DNA of 64,000 bases from Kineosporiaceae bacterium (GCA_016713225.1 JADJPO010000003.1:124001-188000); one strand, 5' to 3'. Positions 1-8,695 are shown, numbered from the stretch's first letter. Numbers and translations: made by a program. The notes: a model not told the origin generated them from the letters alone.

Positions 1-478
1 CGTGCATCGGGTCCAGCGGCAGGGTGGCGCTGAACGGGGTGTCCGCCGCCAGGTAGCGCACCACCTGTTCGTGGGTGTCGATCTCGTAGATCCAGGTCCG
101 TTCGGTCAGGGCCGAGTGCAGCATCGCCGTGGTCGGGGTGGCGGTGAGTGAGCCGAAGAACGGCACCGTGCTGCTCACTCCCCAACCCTCGCGCGGGGTG
201 ATCGAGACGAAGTGGACGGCGAGGGTGTCGCCGGGGCGGGCACCGGTCACGTAGAACGGGCCCGACTGGGGGTTGAGCATGCGGGGGTCGCAAACCTGGC
301 TGGCCAGGTCGGTGGTGGCCCGGACCCGACCGCCGAAGCAGTCCATGGTCCAGGTGGAGACCAGCGTGCCCGGGTCGACCTGGGCGACCGGCGCGATGCC
401 GCCGAAGGTGTAGGTGTAGCCGGCCGGATCGGCGTCCGGGTCGGGCTCCCAGCGCAGGGTGGGCCGGCTCGATTCCAT
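1..478 (-). CDS. Acetamidase/formamidase family protein (3' end outside window)
   Basis: Reading leftward from an ATG at 478, the protein begins MESSRPTLRWEPDPDADP and continues through 159 codons to the window edge without a stop. It shows the pattern of the FmdA/AmdA family: an early 'APVAQVDPGTLVSTWTMDCFGG' type strand, then a segment ending in LNPQSGPFYVTGARPGD and 'TLAVHFVSITPREGWG'. Family members hydrolyse short amides to ammonia and acid. The start is set by a GGAGG five bases upstream. It lies 85 bp downstream of the permease on the same strand, so the two are probably co-transcribed. The C-terminal half is not visible, so substrate and catalytic residues cannot be judged. Confidence 0.8.
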   Translation of the reverse strand, partial: MESSRPTLRWEPDPDADPAGYTYTFGGIAPVAQVDPGTLVSTWTMDCFGGRVRATTDLASQVCDPRMLNPQSGPFYVTGARPGDTLAVHFVSITPREGWGVSSTVPFFGSLTATPTTAMLHSALTERTWIYEIDTHEQVVRYLAADTPFSATLPLDPMH

Positions 479-563
479 GGGCACCTCCGGAGGATCTCAG
501 CCACGGGGCCGTGACGGGCGACCCCTCGAGGGGGAAGGTGATCGCCCGCCACGGCGTCTGGGG

Positions 564-2177
564 TCAGGCGCGTTCGTGCGCCTCTTCCATGGTGGTCTTG
601 CCGATCAGGTCGTAGATCTCGGGCTTGGCCGACTTCACGTACAGCCCGTAGCCGACGCCGAGGATCAACAGGCCGATCACGTAGTACGGCATGAACTGGA
701 ACACCTTGCTGTCGGCGGCCAGACCCGCGGCGAACTTGCGGTTCGACCACAGCAGGCTGAGTGCGTACAGCATGCCCGCCGCACCGACCAGGGGCGCGAC
801 CAGTGTGGTCAGCACGTTGCCGGTGTGCACCTTCTTGACCCAGAAGTACCAGATCACCGCGACCGAGGTGATCGTCTGCACGATGAGCACCATGGCGGTG
901 CCGATCAGGGCCAGGACGCCGTAGACGTTCACGTACGGAACCAGGTCGGGGGTCGAGACCAGGGTGCCGGCCTCATCCGCCACCTTGACGTCGGTGAAGA
1001 GCAGGAACAGCAGGCAGAGCAGCACGGTGATGCCGGACTGGACGAACGAGGCCACCGCGGGCGAACCGTGCTTGACGTTCACCGCGCCGAGGGAGTTGCG
1101 CATCCACGACCAGGCGCCTTCGCGGCCCATGGCGTACAGGTAGCGGGCCGCGGCGTTGTGGAAGGCCATGGCGCAGGCGAAGGACCCGATCACCAGCAGC
1201 ACCTTGTAGATGTCGGTCATGACGCCACCGAGGTTGGTATCGACCAGGTTCAGCCACAGGTCGACTGGGGCGGCACCGGCGGATACCTCGACGGCGGCCG
1301 CCCTGCCGTTGCCGACCACGACCAACCAGGACATGAACGTGTAGAAGGTTCCCAGGCCGATCACAGCGATCAGAGTCGCGAGCGGGACATTGCGCTTGGG
1401 GTTCTTGGACTCCTCGCCATAGACCGCGGTGGTCTCGTAGCCGACCCAGGACCAGAAGGCGAAGAAGATGCCGATCGCGGCGGTTCCGACCTTGACGCCG
1501 GTGCCGAAGGCCCCCTCGGGGAGGTTCTCGAAAGCGTTGTTGGGAAACACGGTGTCGGTGACCAGGTAGCCGTCGGGGCCGCCCTTGATGAGCACCGACA
1601 GGCCGAGTGAGAGCAGCAGCACCACTTCGGCGACCAGGGTTACCCCGAGGACGCCGGCGGCCAGGGTGATCGAGTAGTACGTCATCAGGGCGATCACCAC
1701 GATGCCGATCAGGGCGATCAGCATCCAGTGAACATCCAGACCGGCGGGCTTGAACACGTATTCGGAGGCGAAGTAGGCGAAGCCGCCGATCAGCGAGGCC
1801 TCGAAGATCACGTAGGCCACGGTGGCCAGCAGCCCGGTCACCATGGCGGGCAGCTGACCCAGACCATGCGCGGTGAAGCCGTAGAAGGCGCCGGCCGTGG
1901 TGATGTAGCGGGCCATGGCGACGAAGCCGATGGTGAAGATGGTCAGCACGATGGTGGCGAACAGGTACCCGCCGGCCACGCCGATGCCGTTGCCGTAGCC
2001 GACGGCGATCGGCACGTTGAAGCTCATCGCCGTGATGGGGGCGGCGTTGGCAACCGCCATGAACAGGACGCCGATCAGGCCGACGGCGCCGGCCTTGAGT
2101 CGGGCACTGTCCTGACCGATCGGTTGGTGGTCGCCGGGGGACGGGTGGACGCCGTCACCGAGGTGGCTGGTACTCAT
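564..2177 (-). CDS. APC-superfamily amino acid/amine permease
   Basis: A 537-residue integral membrane protein. After a polar N-terminus (about 30 residues) come roughly 12-14 hydrophobic segments, with a first-helix motif VGLIGVLFMAVANAAPITAM typical of amino acid/polyamine/organocation transporters. The sequence WVGYETTAVYGEESKNPKR is the conserved cytoplasmic loop of the family. The start ATG follows an AAAGGTGAG ribosome site. It is transcribed divergently from the microcompartment operon and upstream of an amidase gene. Known RMM loci also carry a permease, so uptake of an amino alcohol, aminoketone or related amine is a reasonable inference. The substrate itself is not shown by the sequence. 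Confidence 0.88.
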   Translation of the reverse strand: MSTSHLGDGVHPSPGDHQPIGQDSARLKAGAVGLIGVLFMAVANAAPITAMSFNVPIAVGYGNGIGVAGGYLFATIVLTIFTIGFVAMARYITTAGAFYGFTAHGLGQLPAMVTGLLATVAYVIFEASLIGGFAYFASEYVFKPAGLDVHWMLIALIGIVVIALMTYYSITLAAGVLGVTLVAEVVLLLSLGLSVLIKGGPDGYLVTDTVFPNNAFENLPEGAFGTGVKVGTAAIGIFFAFWSWVGYETTAVYGEESKNPKRNVPLATLIAVIGLGTFYTFMSWLVVVGNGRAAAVEVSAGAAPVDLWLNLVDTNLGGVMTDIYKVLLVIGSFACAMAFHNAAARYLYAMGREGAWSWMRNSLGAVNVKHGSPAVASFVQSGITVLLCLLFLLFTDVKVADEAGTLVSTPDLVPYVNVYGVLALIGTAMVLIVQTITSVAVIWYFWVKKVHTGNVLTTLVAPLVGAAGMLYALSLLWSNRKFAAGLAADSKVFQFMPYYVIGLLILGVGYGLYVKSAKPEIYDLIGKTTMEEAHERA

Positions 2178-2308
2178 GGCTCACCTTTCTGGCCGAGAGC
2201 TCTGAGGGGACCCAGGGGAGCAGGTCAGGTTGGCGAGGAGTATGACCGGGCCGCGTGCCGCCGACAAGCCTTTGGTTCAACTTGTAACGTCCCCGAAAAA
2301 ACCAGACC

Positions 2309-2339
2309 TTGTCTTTGGACTGTGCTTTGGTACAGTCCA
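2309..2339 (+). promoter_or_regulatory. Likely leaderless promoter with overlapping operator for the BMC operon
   Basis: A -35-like TTGTCT (2309-2314) and a -10-like TACAGT (2331-2336) are 16 bp apart, placing the transcript start at about the GTG at 2345. A perfect inverted repeat TGGACTGT (2316-2323) / ACAGTCCA (2332-2339) with an 8-bp spacer lies across the promoter. GntR/HutC repressors bind such sites, and a GntR gene closes the operon, so this is a good candidate operator. No ribosome site precedes the GTG, which fits a leaderless mRNA. Confidence 0.55.
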
Positions 2340-2344
2340 GCGTC

Positions 2345-3691
2345 GTGACGGGAACCCCCTCCAGCGGCGCCGAGTTCGACTACGGCCTGTTCTCGTATGC
2401 GTCCAAGGACGAGATGCTGCGCAAGTCCAAGGAGTTCTGGAACCCGGGCAAGACCCAGTTCTGGATCGACTCCGGGGTGCCGCTGGTCATCGACCGTCGT
2501 GAGGAGTACTTCCTCTACGACATGACGGGCAAGCGCCTGATCGACGTTCACCTGAATGGCGGAACCTACAACCTCGGTCACCGCAACCCTGAGGTGGTGC
2601 ACGCCGTCTCGACCGCGATGCAGCACTTCGACATCGGCAACCACCACTTTCCCTCGCTGGCTCGCACGGCTCTGGCCGAGGCCCTGATCGCCTCGGCCCC
2701 GCCGGGCTTGACCAAGGTCATCTACGGCTCGGGCGGCGGCGAGGCGATCGACATCGCCCTCAAGACGGCCCGCCACACCACGCAGAAGCGCAAGATCGTC
2801 TCGATCGTCAAGGCCTACCACGGCCACACCGGTCTGGCCGTGGGGACCGGTGACGAGCGGTTCTCCCAGCTCTTCCTGGCGGACTCGCCGGAGGACTTCC
2901 CCCACGTGCCGTTCAACGACCTGGCCGCCATGGAGCAGGTTCTCTCGGGCCGGGACATCGCCGCGGTCATCATGGAGACCATCCCGGCCACGTACGGCTT
3001 CCCGCTACCGGACCCCGGGTACCTGCGCGCGGTCAAGGCGCTGTGCGAACGCTACGGCGCCCTCTACATCGCCGACGAGGTGCAGACCGGGCTGATGCGT
3101 ACCGGTGAGTTGTGGGGAATCACCAAAGAGGGCATCACGCCCGACATCATGGTGACCGGTAAGGGCATCTCCGGCGGCCTCTACCCGATCGCGTGTGTGC
3201 TGGTGAACGAGCGCAGTGCCGGGTGGTTGACCGAGGACGGCTTCGGTCACATCTCGACCTTCGGCGGCGCCGAGCTCGGGTGCATCGCCGCGCTGAAGAC
3301 CCTCGAGATCACCTCCCGCCCCGAGACCCGGTCCCGGGTGCACTACCTGAGCGACGTGATCGGCGCCGGGTTGCGACGGATACAGGACTCCTGCCCGGAC
3401 TGGTTCGTCGGAATCCGGCAGAACGGTGTGATCTTCGGTCTGGAGTTCGCCGACCCCCAGGGCGCCAAGTACGTGATGAAACACCTCTACGAGAACGGGG
3501 TGTGGGCCATCTTCTCCACGCTCGATCCGCGGGTGCTGCAGTACAAGCCGGGCATTCTCATGTCGCCCGAACTGGCCGAGGAACTGCTCGACCGGACGGC
3601 GGTCAGCATCGCGCAGGCGGCCCGCGACGCCGGCCGCGAGGTCGGTCGTGAGGCCGTTCGGGCACCAGGGCGAACCGGAGGACGGCGATGA
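2345..3691 (+). CDS. PLP-dependent phospho-lyase of class III aminotransferase fold (RMM microcompartment)
   Basis: The 448-residue protein has the class III aminotransferase layout: a glycine-rich cofactor segment YGSGGGEAIDIALKTAR, YHGHTG, a DEVQTG loop and the Schiff-base lysine in MVTGKGISGGLYP. In characterised RMM loci the equivalent enzyme acts as a lyase on 1-amino-2-propanol phosphate, giving propionaldehyde, ammonia and phosphate. Here that role is inferred from context: kinase, dehydrogenase, aldehyde dehydrogenase and shell genes follow in one operon. The GTG at 2345 was chosen because the predicted promoter ends just upstream, so an upstream in-frame start at 2309 would lie inside it. 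It overlaps the next gene by 4 bp. Confidence 0.85.
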   Translation: MTGTPSSGAEFDYGLFSYASKDEMLRKSKEFWNPGKTQFWIDSGVPLVIDRREEYFLYDMTGKRLIDVHLNGGTYNLGHRNPEVVHAVSTAMQHFDIGNHHFPSLARTALAEALIASAPPGLTKVIYGSGGGEAIDIALKTARHTTQKRKIVSIVKAYHGHTGLAVGTGDERFSQLFLADSPEDFPHVPFNDLAAMEQVLSGRDIAAVIMETIPATYGFPLPDPGYLRAVKALCERYGALYIADEVQTGLMRTGELWGITKEGITPDIMVTGKGISGGLYPIACVLVNERSAGWLTEDGFGHISTFGGAELGCIAALKTLEITSRPETRSRVHYLSDVIGAGLRRIQDSCPDWFVGIRQNGVIFGLEFADPQGAKYVMKHLYENGVWAIFSTLDPRVLQYKPGILMSPELAEELLDRTAVSIAQAARDAGREVGREAVRAPGRTGGRR

Positions 3692-5316
3692 GCCCTCAGA
3701 GCGATTCCCCGATGCCCGCGATGCCGCTGGCGCCCGGCGGAACCCCCCGGGCACTGGCCATGATCGAGCGCGCCGAGTGGGCCTCGCGGGCCTTCGCTCG
3801 CTACGACATCGCCACCGTGCGGCGGATCGCGCAGGCCGCGGCCCGGGCCGGCGCCGCCGCAGCGCGTGATCTCGCCGAGGCGGCGGTGCGGGAGACCGGT
3901 TTCGGCGTCGTGGAGCACAAGGTCATCAAGAACGAGTCGTGTTCGCTGGGCCTCTGGCAGGCCTACGGTGACCACGACTACGTCAGCCCACAGGTCGACG
4001 AGCAGGCCAAGATCGTGCGGTTGCCCCGGCCCGCCGGGGTGATCCTGGCGCTCACACCGTCGACCAACCCGGTGGCCACCACCTTCGCGAAGATCATGTT
4101 CGCGCTGTTCACGCGCAATGCCATCGTCATCTCCCCGCACCCGTTCGCGGCGGCCGTCTGTGCCGAGGCGGCGCGCATCATGGGCGAGGCCGCGGTGGCG
4201 GCCGGGGCGCCTGACGGGTGCGTCCAAGTGGTCACCGAACCGTCGGTCCCGCTGGTCGATGCCCTGATGTCCAGCCCGCGGGTGTCGGTGATCTTGGCCA
4301 CCGGCGGAACGGCCATGGTGCGGGCGGCCTACTCCAGCTCCAATCCCGCTCTCGGCGTGGGGCCGGGCAATGTGCCGGTCCTGGTCGATGCCACGGCCGA
4401 CCCCGCCGCAGCCGCAACGGCGATCATGGACAGCAAGGCGTTCGACAACTCCGTCCTCTGTACCAACGAGAGCGTGTTGGTCGTGGTCGAGTCGATCGCC
4501 GACGCGCTCGAGAAGGCGCTGGTGCGCCAGGGTGGCCACGTCACCTCACCCGCCGAGACGGACGCCGTCCGGGCCGTGATCTTCGACGGTGATCGGCCGC
4601 GCACCGAGTGGATCGGGCGCGAGGCCACCGCGATCGCCGCGGCCGCGGGGATCCGGGTGCCTGCCCGTACCCGGGTGCTGATCACCCCGATCGACCTGGT
4701 CGTCCCCGAGGAGATGCTGGCGCACGAGAAGCTGCTGCCGGTGCTGGCGATGACCCGCGTGCCCAGTGCCGAACGAGGCATCGACGTGGCGCGCGCCGTC
4801 CTGCGCATCACCGGGCAGGGCCACAGCGCCGCGATCCACAGCCGGGATGCCGCCACGGTGATGGCCTACGGCGCGGCACTGCCGGTGATGCGGATCAGCG
4901 TCAACGTCGGGAACTCCCTGGGCAGCAGCGGTTTCCACACCAACCTGGCGCCCACGATGACCATCGGAACCGGGTTCGTCGGGAGCTCGTCGCTGGCCGC
5001 CAACCTGGCCCCCGAACACCTGGTGGCCGACACTCGGCTCGCCTACGCCAGCGACCCGGCCGGGGTCATGCCGAGTTTCGCCGGCATGACCCCGTGGCAG
5101 GCACCGGCAGGTCCGGTGCCGGCGTATCCGGTGGCGTCCAACCTGGACGGCGCGGCGTCCGGTACGCACCCGGCTGCCTCGTCGGGCGGTTCGTCCGGCG
5201 CATCGAACGGATGGGCACACGGACACGGCGACTCCGGCACCCCCGCCGGCGACGAACTACGGGAACACCTGCGGCGACTGATCGTCGAGGAACTGCGGGC
5301 GATGGTGAAGGGCTGA
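3688..5316 (+). CDS. Microcompartment CoA-acylating aldehyde dehydrogenase (PduP-like) with C-terminal encapsulation helix
   Basis: 542 residues. The body matches the CoA-dependent aldehyde dehydrogenase family: LALTPSTNPVATTFAKIMFA, GGTAMVRAAY, and the catalytic cysteine in FDNSVLCTNESVLV. It would oxidise propionaldehyde to propionyl-CoA with NAD. After residue about 475 the chain becomes a Gly/Ser/Ala/His linker and ends in an amphipathic helix, DELREHLRRLIVEELRAM plus three residues. Short helices of this kind tether enzymes to BMC shells. Translation is coupled to the lyase by an ATGA overlap. The similar REELA/VEELR helix in the small protein two genes downstream suggests a shared docking mode (inference). 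Confidence 0.9.
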   Translation: MSPQSDSPMPAMPLAPGGTPRALAMIERAEWASRAFARYDIATVRRIAQAAARAGAAAARDLAEAAVRETGFGVVEHKVIKNESCSLGLWQAYGDHDYVSPQVDEQAKIVRLPRPAGVILALTPSTNPVATTFAKIMFALFTRNAIVISPHPFAAAVCAEAARIMGEAAVAAGAPDGCVQVVTEPSVPLVDALMSSPRVSVILATGGTAMVRAAYSSSNPALGVGPGNVPVLVDATADPAAAATAIMDSKAFDNSVLCTNESVLVVVESIADALEKALVRQGGHVTSPAETDAVRAVIFDGDRPRTEWIGREATAIAAAAGIRVPARTRVLITPIDLVVPEEMLAHEKLLPVLAMTRVPSAERGIDVARAVLRITGQGHSAAIHSRDAATVMAYGAALPVMRISVNVGNSLGSSGFHTNLAPTMTIGTGFVGSSSLAANLAPEHLVADTRLAYASDPAGVMPSFAGMTPWQAPAGPVPAYPVASNLDGAASGTHPAASSGGSSGASNGWAHGHGDSGTPAGDELREHLRRLIVEELRAMVKG

Positions 5317-5317
5317 C

Positions 5318-5920
5318 ATGTCACCTCAGATCAGGTCGTTCATCTTCCTCGACCGGCTGCAGCCGCAGACCATGTGCTATCTGGGCACCTGGATCAAGGG
5401 GTCGTTGCCGCGGGCCGGGTACGCCGCACAGATCATCGAGGTGGCGCCGGGTCTGGACATCGAGCCGCTGACCGACGTGGCGTTGAAGAGCGCCGAGGTC
5501 GGGGCCGGGATCCTCATCGTGGAGCGGCATTTCGGCTATCTCGAACTGCACGGGCCACCCGCATCGGTGCGCGCCGCGGCCGGCTCGGTGCTCGATCACC
5601 TCGGTGCCTCGGCGACCGAGGCGATGCGCCCGAAGGTGCTGGCCTCGCGGATCGTGTCGCGGATCGACCGGCAACACGCCTTCCTGGTCAACCGCAACAA
5701 GGTCGGCTCGATGGCGTTGGCCGGGCAGTCGATGTTCGTGCTCGAGATGGAGCCCGCCTCGTACGCCATCCTGGCCACCAACGAGGCCGAGAAGGCCGCC
5801 CGGATCACCGTGGTCGACTACCGCATGATCGGGGCCACCGGGCGGGTGTACCTGACCGGTGAGGAGTCCGAGGTGCGTGCCGCAGCCGAAGCTGCCGAGC
5901 AGGCGTTGGCCCGGGCATGA
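5318..5920 (+). CDS. BMC-T shell protein (tandem BMC domains), first copy
   Basis: 200 residues made of two BMC folds, roughly 5-95 and 110-195. The first ends in LIVERHFGYLELHG and the second contains the signature NEAEKAARITVVDYRMIGATGR. Tandem-domain proteins form pseudohexameric trimers that tile shell facets and may carry gated pores. It starts one base after the dehydrogenase stop codon. It shares clear motif-level similarity with the second BMC-T at 6997, such as DLQPQ/RLQPQ, EVAPGL, ERxFGxLE and NEAEK, so the two are paralogues within one operon. Confidence 0.92.
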   Translation: MSPQIRSFIFLDRLQPQTMCYLGTWIKGSLPRAGYAAQIIEVAPGLDIEPLTDVALKSAEVGAGILIVERHFGYLELHGPPASVRAAAGSVLDHLGASATEAMRPKVLASRIVSRIDRQHAFLVNRNKVGSMALAGQSMFVLEMEPASYAILATNEAEKAARITVVDYRMIGATGRVYLTGEESEVRAAAEAAEQALARA

Positions 5921-6354
5921 GCCCGACTCCGTTCCCGGGCGCCGGTGGCGAGCCGATGATGCGCGAGTTGGTGCGCGAGCTGCTGCGCGAGGTGATCCGT
6001 GAGGAGTTGGCCACGGTGATTCGTGAGGAGCTCGCCGAGGTGCGTGGCAGCGTGGGCCATGAGGTGGTGCCGGGGGCGGCGCCGAGTGCCGGACGCATCG
6101 CCGCGTCGTCCGCGCACCACATCGAGCGGGGCGCCGTCACCGAACGGGCCGTGAACGCGGCGGCGGCGGACGGCGCACGCCTGGTGATCGGGCCGCGTGC
6201 CGTGCTCACCCCGTTGGCCAAGGACCGGGCCCGGGTGCTGGGCGTGGTCATCGAACGCAGCTCGGCGCCGCACTCCTCGTCCCTGTCGTCACAGTCGTCA
6301 CAGTCGTACCGGTCGTCCCCATCGTCACAGTCGTCCCCGCAACGCAGGTCGTAG
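5917..6354 (+). CDS. Small RMM-associated protein with N-terminal amphipathic helix
   Basis: 145 residues of unknown function. The N-terminus is a strongly amphipathic charged helix, MMRELVRELLREVIREEL followed by ATVIREELAEV, like BMC targeting or scaffolding helices. A middle segment (ADGARLVIGPRAVLTP then LAKDRARVLGVVIER) resembles a short motif repeated at the ends of BMC accessory proteins: a 'rvlTPlAkDrArelgv' strand-helix. The last 30 residues are Ser/Gln-rich and encoded by near-repeats of TCGTCACAG. It overlaps the upstream BMC-T by 4 bp and precedes the BMC-P gene by 8 bp, so it is co-translated with shell proteins. A core-shell adaptor is an inference only. Confidence 0.75.
   Translation: MSPTPFPGAGGEPMMRELVRELLREVIREELATVIREELAEVRGSVGHEVVPGAAPSAGRIAASSAHHIERGAVTERAVNAAAADGARLVIGPRAVLTPLAKDRARVLGVVIERSSAPHSSSLSSQSSQSYRSSPSSQSSPQRRS
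6277..6340 (+). repeat. Degenerate 9-nt tandem repeat encoding the Ser/Gln tail
   Basis: Units close to TCGTCACAG (Ser-Ser-Gln) recur, interrupted by TCGTACCGG and TCGTCCCCA. The array sits at the 3' end of the 145-residue microcompartment gene and keeps frame, so copy-number changes would alter only tail length. Confidence 0.7.
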
Positions 6355-6362
6355 GAGAGGTC

Positions 6363-6617
6363 ATGCTCAGAGCCAAGGTGATCGGCAACGTGTGGGCCAC
6401 CAAGCGCCTGCCCGAGGTGCCGAACGGGGCATTCCTCGAGGTCGAGCTCGAGGGTGGTTCGGCCCGGATGATCGCGTTCGACGCGCTGGGCAGCGGCCCG
6501 GGGGAGTCGGTGCTGGTCGCCACCGGATCCGTTGCGGCGGCGTGGTTCCCGGGGCCGCACCCACCGATCGACGCGTTGATCATCGGCTCGATCGACGAGC
6601 CGCGATCGTCGGCCTGA
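6363..6617 (+). CDS. BMC-P pentameric vertex protein (EutN/CcmL family)
   Basis: 84 residues starting MLRAKVIGNVWATKRLP, the opening beta strand of the EutN/CcmL fold, and containing VATGSVAAAWFPG and DALIIGSID. Proteins of this family form pentamers that close the 12 vertices of a polyhedral shell. A GGAGAGG ribosome site precedes the ATG. It is the only pentamer gene in the operon, as expected for a complete shell set. Confidence 0.93.
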   Translation: MLRAKVIGNVWATKRLPEVPNGAFLEVELEGGSARMIAFDALGSGPGESVLVATGSVAAAWFPGPHPPIDALIIGSIDEPRSSA

Positions 6618-6706
6618 TCCACCACGTCGCGGGCGGCTGACTGCCGCTCGCGAGAACCCATTTCGGCTGGTTCCCAGGAGTAGTTCTCAGGTAAAGGAGA
6701 AGCACC

Positions 6707-6988
6707 ATGGCATCCAACGCCATCGGAATGATCGAGACCAAGGGCTACGTGGCGGCGCTGGCCGCGGCGGACGCCATGGTCAAGGCCGCCAACGTCGTCA
6801 TCGTCGGGCGCGAGCAGGTCGGCGACGGTCTGGTCGCCGTGACCATCGTCGGCGACGTCGGCGCGGTCAAGGCCGCCACCGAGGCCGGCGCCGAGACCGC
6901 CGGTCAGGTGGGCGAGCTGGTCAGCGTGCACGTCATCCCGCGGCCGCACGCCGAGCTGGCCCGCCACTTCGTGGTCGCCGGCGACTGA
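6707..6988 (+). CDS. BMC-H hexameric shell protein (PduA/EutM-like)
   Basis: 93 residues beginning MASNAIGMIETKGYVAALAA, the canonical BMC-H opening, followed by DAMVKAANV and a C-terminal strand VSVHVIPRPHAEL. It would be the most abundant facet tile, forming hexamers with a central pore. A clear AAAGGAG lies 8 bases before the ATG, the best ribosome site in the operon, consistent with high synthesis of the major shell protein. The 89-bp gap upstream is the longest inside the operon. Confidence 0.95.
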   Translation: MASNAIGMIETKGYVAALAAADAMVKAANVVIVGREQVGDGLVAVTIVGDVGAVKAATEAGAETAGQVGELVSVHVIPRPHAELARHFVVAGD

Positions 6989-6996
6989 CGGGTCGA

Positions 6997-7674
6997 ATGA
7001 CCGTGAGCGCGTCCGCGTCGGCGTCCGCACCTGTCCCCGTGCCGGCACCGCAGCTACGGGTCTACCTCGTGCTCGAGGACCTGCAGCCGCAGTTCGCCGC
7101 CTACCTGGGGACACCCACCCGGGCTCGTGGGTACCCGCCGTATGCCGGCCAGCACGCCCTGATCGTCGAGGTGGCACCGGGTCTGGCGATCGAGCGGGTC
7201 ACCTCGCTCGCGCTGCACGCCATGCCGTCACTCGAGGTCGGGCTGCTGTTCGTCGAGCGACAGTTCGGCATCCTCGAGGTGCACGCCGACTCGGCGGACG
7301 ACGTCCGGGCTGCGGGCGAGGCGATCCTGGCGGGGATCGGCGCGTCACCGGCCGACCAGCTGCGGCCGCAGCTGCTCTACCACGACGTGATCGAGGACGT
7401 GCAGGACCAGCACGCGGTGATCGTCAACCGCACCCGGCAGGCCTCGATGCTGCTGCCCGGGCAGAGCCTGTTGGTGGTCGAGGTGACCCCGGCGCTGTTC
7501 GCGGCGATGGCCGTCAACGAGGCCGAGAAGGTGGCCCCGGAGGCCACCTTGGTCGACGTCTCGATGATCGGGGCGGCGGGCCGGGTCTACCTGTCGGGGG
7601 ATACGGCTACCGTGCAGCGGGCACGGGAGGCGATCGTGGCTGCGCTCGGTGCGGTGGCCGGTCGCGATCACTGA
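6997..7674 (+). CDS. BMC-T shell protein (tandem BMC domains), second copy
   Basis: 225 residues with a 20-residue Ala/Ser/Pro N-terminal extension before two BMC folds (about 25-115 and 130-215). Diagnostic segments are LRVYLVLEDLQPQFAAYLG, EVGLLFVERQFGILEVHA and NEAEKVAPEATLVDVSMIG. It is a paralogue of the protein at 5318. Two different trimers in one RMM shell match the published inventory of mycobacterial RMM shells as I recall it. It begins 8 bp after the BMC-H stop. Confidence 0.92.
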   Translation: MTVSASASASAPVPVPAPQLRVYLVLEDLQPQFAAYLGTPTRARGYPPYAGQHALIVEVAPGLAIERVTSLALHAMPSLEVGLLFVERQFGILEVHADSADDVRAAGEAILAGIGASPADQLRPQLLYHDVIEDVQDQHAVIVNRTRQASMLLPGQSLLVVEVTPALFAAMAVNEAEKVAPEATLVDVSMIGAAGRVYLSGDTATVQRAREAIVAALGAVAGRDH

Positions 7675-7717
7675 CGCGACCTGTCACGACCTGACACGGG
7701 GACGACGAGGAGGAAGC

Positions 7718-8695
7718 GTGACCGATTCAGCGGAGGACTTCGCGGCGTTCGCCCACGCGGCGTTGCCGGCGTACGGCCTGCACCCGCAGGCCACGCTCAG
7801 CCTGTTGAACGTGTCCGAGAACGGCACGTTCGCGATCGACGACCCGGACGCCGGGCGCAGTGTGTTGCGGGTGCACCGCAGCGGATATCACTCGATCGAG
7901 GCGATTCGCAGCGAGCTGGCCTGGATCGACGCCCTGCGCTCCGATCACGTGGTGTCGACCCCGGCCTACCTGCCGGCGGCCGATGGCTCGTCGGTGGTCA
8001 CCGCGGCGCTGCCGGACGGACGTACCCGACAGGTGGTGCGCTTCGCCTGGGTGGAGGGCGCCGAACCGGACGCCACGCGGTTGGCGAGTGACTTCGTCCA
8101 GCTCGGGGCGATCACCGCGCGGCTGCACACTCACGCTCGAACCTGGTCGCGGCCGACGGGTTTCACCCGGTTCGTCTGGGACTACGACACCTCGATCGGG
8201 GATCGGGGCTGGTGGGGCCGCTGGCAGGACGGCCTGGGCATGGGTGCCGAGGAGCTCGCCGTCCTGGGCCGGTTGAGCGAGGTGCTGCAGCATCGACTCG
8301 CGGCCCATGGCACCGGTCCCGAGCGATTCGGCCTGGTGCACGCCGACATGCGCTTGGCGAACCTCCTGGTCTGCGGTGATCAGGTCAACGTCATCGACTT
8401 CGACGACTGCGGATTCAGTTGGTACCTGTACGACCTCGCCTCCTCGGTGTCGTTCATCGAGCACGAGCCGTACATCCCCGAGCTGATCGACGCCTGGGTG
8501 CGCGGGTACCGCACCGTGGCCGAACTCAGCGCCGCCGACGAAGCCGAGCTACCGACGTTCGTCATGCTGCGCCGGCTGTTGCTCGTGGCCTGGATCGGTT
8601 CTCACTCCGCGACCGAGACCGCGCAGGAGATGGGGCCGGAATTCACCACGATGAGTTGCCACCTGGCCGAGCAGTACCTGTCCGATCACGCCTGA
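7718..8695 (+). CDS. Aminoglycoside-phosphotransferase-fold kinase, probable 1-amino-2-propanol kinase
   Basis: 325 residues with the protein-kinase-like phosphotransferase core: catalytic loop FGLVHADMRLANLLV (HxD...N) and metal-binding VIDFDDCGFSW. In RMM loci this family phosphorylates (S)-1-amino-2-propanol, making the substrate of the phospho-lyase encoded first in the operon. The start GTG at 7718 follows GAGGAGGAAGC, a strong ribosome site; an upstream in-frame start at 7649 would overlap the BMC-T gene. Substrate is assigned by context and known RMM biochemistry, not by the sequence alone. Confidence 0.85.
   Translation: MTDSAEDFAAFAHAALPAYGLHPQATLSLLNVSENGTFAIDDPDAGRSVLRVHRSGYHSIEAIRSELAWIDALRSDHVVSTPAYLPAADGSSVVTAALPDGRTRQVVRFAWVEGAEPDATRLASDFVQLGAITARLHTHARTWSRPTGFTRFVWDYDTSIGDRGWWGRWQDGLGMGAEELAVLGRLSEVLQHRLAAHGTGPERFGLVHADMRLANLLVCGDQVNVIDFDDCGFSWYLYDLASSVSFIEHEPYIPELIDAWVRGYRTVAELSAADEAELPTFVMLRRLLLVAWIGSHSATETAQEMGPEFTTMSCHLAEQYLSDHA

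Noticed and set aside
212..1610. Long plus-strand open frames opposite the amidase and permease genes
   Set aside because: They are antisense shadows in GC-rich DNA. Their translations are His/Gly/Asp-rich with no family resemblance, while the minus-strand frames give clear APC and amidase proteins.
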